A stretch of DNA of 35,075 nucleotides from Xanthoparmelia taractica (lineage: Eukaryota > Ascomycota > Lecanoromycetes > Lecanorales > Parmeliaceae): assembly GCA_033085395.1 (NCBI GenBank), contig JANQBS010000353.1:1-35075 (forward strand), written 5' to 3'. Both the position numbers and the translations under genes were made by a program. Of this stretch, positions 31,854 to 35,075 are shown piece after piece (the stretch's first letter is position 1; each line of letters begins with the position of its first letter). The notes beneath the pieces were generated by a model. That model made no database searches. It was not told the origin of the DNA and saw nothing but the letters and a program-made list of their open reading frames with translations.

Positions 31854-33854
31854 GAAGGTCTAGAAGCACCGAAAATTGTCTACAACATATAAGCTAAGAA
31901 CATCCGCTAAATAGGGGCCGAGCATTCTTTTACGAGAACACGCATCCATTTCATGTGCAAGCTTGAGCAATCTGTATTTAGCTTTGTTCTAAGGCGCCGA
32001 CGGTGATCAGATATGAATGGTTGAGTCGTACGTGTACATAGCATTATCGTTCTGCCGAGGAAGGCTATTCGAAATCCTTTGGCATCGGGTTCGCGCAAAT
32101 ATGAGAGATTGTCAATCTCTCAACGATAAATCGAATCATAATCAATTCAGCGATACTAGCTTCGCACGTCAAATCAGTGGAATGTCATGGGGCTGTGGTG
32201 AAAGCTTTGATACGCCTATCAGAGTGATCCTCTTCCTCAGAAACCTCGACGATGTAAGATGCAAATCTCAATACTTCGACTTGATTCGACACCATTCCAC
32301 CACACTGGGAACTCCCAACCAAAACATCACTAAGCAGCTGAAGTCAAGCCCGCGGTCGAAGAACCAGCAAGCTGTCTTCCAACTACAGCTCCTCTGCTGA
32401 ACCCAAGTACCTCAGTACATATGCAAAAATTTCAGCTCGATCTTTCGCTCGCCGTGCACTTCACATCATAACCGCACGCATGGGTCAGGCGACACGAGAA
32501 CCAACTGACGCCAACCCAGTTGTGAGCTTGAAGGACTCGAGGTACGGCGCGATGGAGCTGCGATTATGGGTCTCTGGAGCATGCATGGACCAAGCGCTCC
32601 GCGAGCGAGCGGGAATGGAGGTGACGGTCTCCAATCCTTCTGCACTCACTCCATCAAAATTCAAACAAAACCAGTCTTCAAAAAAGAACTCGAAATAAAC
32701 ACAACACGCCATCTCTGGAATCCCCCCATCAAACAGACGGACTGGAATACAGCCGCATTTTCCCCATGTTTCCACTTCCTTAAAAGCTTTCACACTGGAA
32801 AAAGGAAATACAACACAACTCTCTCTCCTCGCACGCGTACATACATGCAACAAGAACACACTTCCCCCCCCCCACCCTTCTTGAGCAAGCAAGCATAACC
32901 TCGTCACTGTAATAAGAGATCCGAAGCGTATTCACTTACTCACTTATTCTACACCTCCCCAATCCCTATCCCCATCCCCATCCCTACCCCTACCCCTACC
33001 CCTATCCCTATCCCTATCCCTATCCATCCCTATTACAAAAGGAAAGACGAGACGAGACGAGACAAGCCATTAGTTGCGCACTGCTCGATCGACAATGGAA
33101 GGGTTTCGGCGAACAAACACAGAGGCTAAGCTATATGTAATATTTCTTGCCACTTGGGGAATGACCGGTCTCTTTGGGAGGGGGAGGGGGCGGGGTTCGG
33201 AAGTGGATCATTGTTCTGGCAAAAGATAGCGCCCAATGGGGAGAAGCTTCGTGCGGTAGCGGAGGAGTCGGTGAAGAGCATGTATATGAGATATATGATG
33301 TCCCGGATGCCCAGGATAGCATTGGAATCGCACCGATAAGGAGATCAAGTCGTGTATATTTCTTGACAAATCTGACTTGTAAGGTTAAGGTAAGGTGCCA
33401 ATGCCAACAACACGTGAAATTAATTCTGGATACACTAAGTACCTAAATGTTGCAAATAGATTTTGATCTATCTTCCTGACTTCATGATGCTCTTTTATTT
33501 AGATCTGCAAATAGATCTGCTTTCTCTTGTCTTGAAATGACTGTGGAATCGATGGGGGTGTTCCTCGACGTTCCCATGGGGAGAGTGGACGGTTTGCTCT
33601 TGGAGAGGACTCAAGTCTTGACATTACCGATCTCTAGGGTCGTTCTTCCTTTCGTCTTGTCCTGTCCCTCCATCACAGTTTCCACCTGAACAAGAGGTTG
33701 TGCTGAGAGACTTCCGTGGCACGTTGTCCTCCAGTCCATCGTTCAATCCTTGAAAGCGCGACCAATAAAGAGATATACCTCAGTATACCATTCTAGGATA
33801 GCCCGAAGTTCTTGAACGGGTTCCCATTCCCCGCGTAAAGGTGCATCCCTACAT
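31854..33854. other. Gene-poor region between mir1 and oma1
   Basis: About 2 kb between two convergent genes. Frames at 32017-32400 and 32485-32907 have no protein-like motif and I do not call them. The region holds a telomere-like hexamer tract (32964-33033), a GACGA pentamer tract (33045-33063) and C-rich runs. Nothing else was identified. Confidence 0.5.
32964..33033. repeat. (CCCTAY)n hexamer tract, telomere-like but variant
   Basis: Units of CCCTAC and CCCTAT in a row (about eight near-perfect, from 32982 to 33022), flanked by CCCCAT and CCATCC variants. The complementary strand reads RTAGGG, one base off the fungal telomere repeat TTAGGG. Confidence 0.85.
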
Positions 33855-34898
33855 TCACCAGAACCCATCATCCCCATGCCCAAATGCCCTCGTAAAATCA
33901 TCCATGTATCCAATCGTAATCCCACACTGGCTCTCCGCCCTTTTCTGATGCGCCTGCGGCAACCACCCCTGAATGACCTCCATCCGTTTCTTACTCGCCG
34001 GATGCGTACTCAAGATCTGCGGCGGCGCAAACTTCTCCGCTCTCGCCATACGTTCCCACAATCCCACAGCGGCACCGGGATCGTAGCAGGCCTGCGCCAT
34101 CATCAAAAGGCCGATGTAGTCCGCTTCCGACTCCATTTTCCTAGAGCCCGGCCGCTCGAAGGCGAGGTCGAGAATGTATTGGGATAGCTGGCCCGATATA
34201 TCGAAAGTCCAAGTGAGTAGCAGCGCGATAGGGATGATGAAGAAGTAGGTTTGGCTGAGCTTCTCGTCGGTGTGACGAGCGATGTTGTGGGCCAGTTCGT
34301 GACCTAAGACGGCTGCTAGACCGTCTTCACCGGCGCAGATGGGAAGGATGCCGCTAAAAACGAACACCTTGTTTCCAGGCAGGACAAAGGCGTTCTGTTC
34401 GTCGGAATCGTCTACGACCTTCACCTCCCATTTTTGGCCCTCTAGCCCAGCGGCCGCCACCAATCTTCCCAGCACCTTGTTCACCATCCTCGAATAAGGA
34501 TGGCTGGGGGGTAGAACGTCTCGTCCGTACTCTCGCATTAACCCTTGATACTGTGACTCCCCCATTGCTGCTACTCGGGCCGGCGAATAACAGTTGAAGC
34601 GCCATCGACCAGTTATGGGAACTTGCTCAAGGTTGTAATAGTAGAACCCTCCTCCGCCGAGACCCACGGCACCGACCCCATAGCGAAAATTAGGCGATGC
34701 CCTCCACAAGTTGTAGACAGTCTGGGTATTTGAAAAGCGGTTATACTGTGTGCGCCGGGGTCCCCTTTGAGACGCAAGACGTCTGGAATTTTGTGGGATG
34801 AGAGGGCGATGAGGTAGAGTCCGGAGAGTAGGGGGAAAGCCCAATGCCTTCAGAGGCTGTCTGGCGTACAAAGAGCCAGGCGACAGTCGTGGAGGCAT
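33855..34898 (-). CDS. oma1: Mitochondrial inner-membrane metalloprotease OMA1 (M48)
   Basis: Single exon, 347 residues. The N-terminus (residues 1-60) is rich in Arg, Ser and Pro without acids, a mitochondrial presequence. A hydrophobic segment (about 73-88, GVGAVGLGGGGFYYYN) may be membrane-inserted. The zinc site is HELAH at residues 200-204 in AVLGHELAHNIARH, with the third ligand in ESEAD (256-260). A second hydrophobic stretch YFFIIPIALLLTWTF (218-232) lies between them. DEQNAFVLPGNKVFVFSGIL and STHPASKKRMEVI are family hallmarks. OMA1 is the stress-activated protease of the inner membrane that cooperates with m-AAA proteases and cleaves membrane substrates. The start at 34898 is the first ATG that includes the presequence. 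Confidence 0.94.
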   Translation of the reverse strand: MPPRLSPGSLYARQPLKALGFPPTLRTLPHRPLIPQNSRRLASQRGPRRTQYNRFSNTQTVYNLWRASPNFRYGVGAVGLGGGGFYYYNLEQVPITGRWRFNCYSPARVAAMGESQYQGLMREYGRDVLPPSHPYSRMVNKVLGRLVAAAGLEGQKWEVKVVDDSDEQNAFVLPGNKVFVFSGILPICAGEDGLAAVLGHELAHNIARHTDEKLSQTYFFIIPIALLLTWTFDISGQLSQYILDLAFERPGSRKMESEADYIGLLMMAQACYDPGAAVGLWERMARAEKFAPPQILSTHPASKKRMEVIQGWLPQAHQKRAESQCGITIGYMDDFTRAFGHGDDGFW

Positions 34899-35011
34899 TG
34901 TTGTTGACCTGGGTGGAGGTCTACTACGCTAAAAGCCTCTGGTCCGTCTCCCGAAGATTGGCGTAAAGTAACTGGACAGCCCAAGCAGCAGCCCTAGCTA
35001 ATCGTGCCCCA

Positions 35012-35038
35012 CACTCAGCCTCGTTCCTCGGCTGAGTG
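35012..35038. repeat. Short inverted repeat (hairpin) upstream of oma1
   Basis: CACTCAGCC (35012-35020) and GGCTGAGTG (35030-35038) are perfect inverted arms with a 9-nt loop, 114 bp upstream of the oma1 start. It could be a protein-binding site or chance; the rest of 34899-35075 shows nothing. Confidence 0.5.
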
Positions 35039-35075
35039 CTACCCAGCCATAGACAAATTTCAGCCATACGCAAAA

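Noticed and set aside
32485..32907. 140-codon minus-strand frame and its 110-codon plus-strand partner
   Set aside because: Overlapping frames on both strands without recognisable domains, located in the convergent intergenic region.
32964..33033. True chromosome end
   Set aside because: The unit is not exactly TTAGGG/CCCTAA and unique genes lie on both sides, so this is interstitial.
1..35075. CRISPR arrays, tRNA or rRNA genes, secondary-metabolite or defence cluster
   Set aside because: No regularly spaced repeats, no cloverleaf-type sequence I could recognise, and no synthase or defence genes; the organism is a fungus and the genes are mostly housekeeping.

Overview
This window is nuclear DNA of a filamentous ascomycete (Pezizomycotina). 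The evidence is short GT-AG introns (49-62 nt) with CTRAC-type branch sites, a velvet-family regulator, a fungal MARVEL protein, and a transposon-rich AT block that carries the mark of repeat-induced point mutation (RIP). I cannot fix the class; Leotiomycetes, Sordariomycetes and Dothideomycetes all remain possible. All exon boundaries were worked out by hand from frame, splice sites and family similarity.

Left third (1-10400) is repeat territory. Positions 1-2290 are an extremely AT-rich block in which CA/TG and CC/GG are almost absent while CG survives. It contains a small TIR element (1214-1489) that is less mutated than its surroundings. A complete 5184-bp Ty1/copia LTR retrotransposon (2844-8027) follows, with 285-bp LTRs, a perfect 5-bp target duplication (CTTCT) and one gag-pol frame. 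That frame has no frameshift at any landmark I checked but is full of stops made by C-to-T and G-to-A changes. To its right lie a possible broken gene (8170-9270) and a cluster of microsatellites (9652-10410).

The rest (10798-34898) is a normal gene region. In order: MARVEL membrane protein (-), ZIP9/Atx2-type metal transporter (-), histone acetyltransferase hat1 (+), pyruvate dehydrogenase E1 alpha pda1 (-), a small membrane protein (+), a velvet regulator most like VelC (+), a 1057-residue RING plus RS-domain protein (-), an HSL-type alpha/beta hydrolase (+), the mitochondrial phosphate carrier mir1 (+) and the mitochondrial inner-membrane protease oma1 (-). Divergent pairs share short promoters: ZIP/hat1 (313 bp), pda1/small membrane protein (378 bp) and RING-RS/hydrolase (378 bp). 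hat1 and pda1 are convergent. pda1, mir1 and oma1 all act in mitochondria, but they are not adjacent and nothing suggests a biosynthetic cluster.

Three gene-poor stretches (18670-21454, 22880-25494, 31854-33854) hold G/C homopolymer tracts, a palindrome-bearing 50-bp direct repeat, minisatellites and a telomere-like hexamer tract. I found no RNA gene, CRISPR array or defence system. The points most worth a second look are the polarity of RIP damage in the two LTRs, the TIR element that escaped RIP, the RBBP6-like RING joined to an RS domain without a DWNN domain, and the CACGTG box in front of the phosphate carrier gene.
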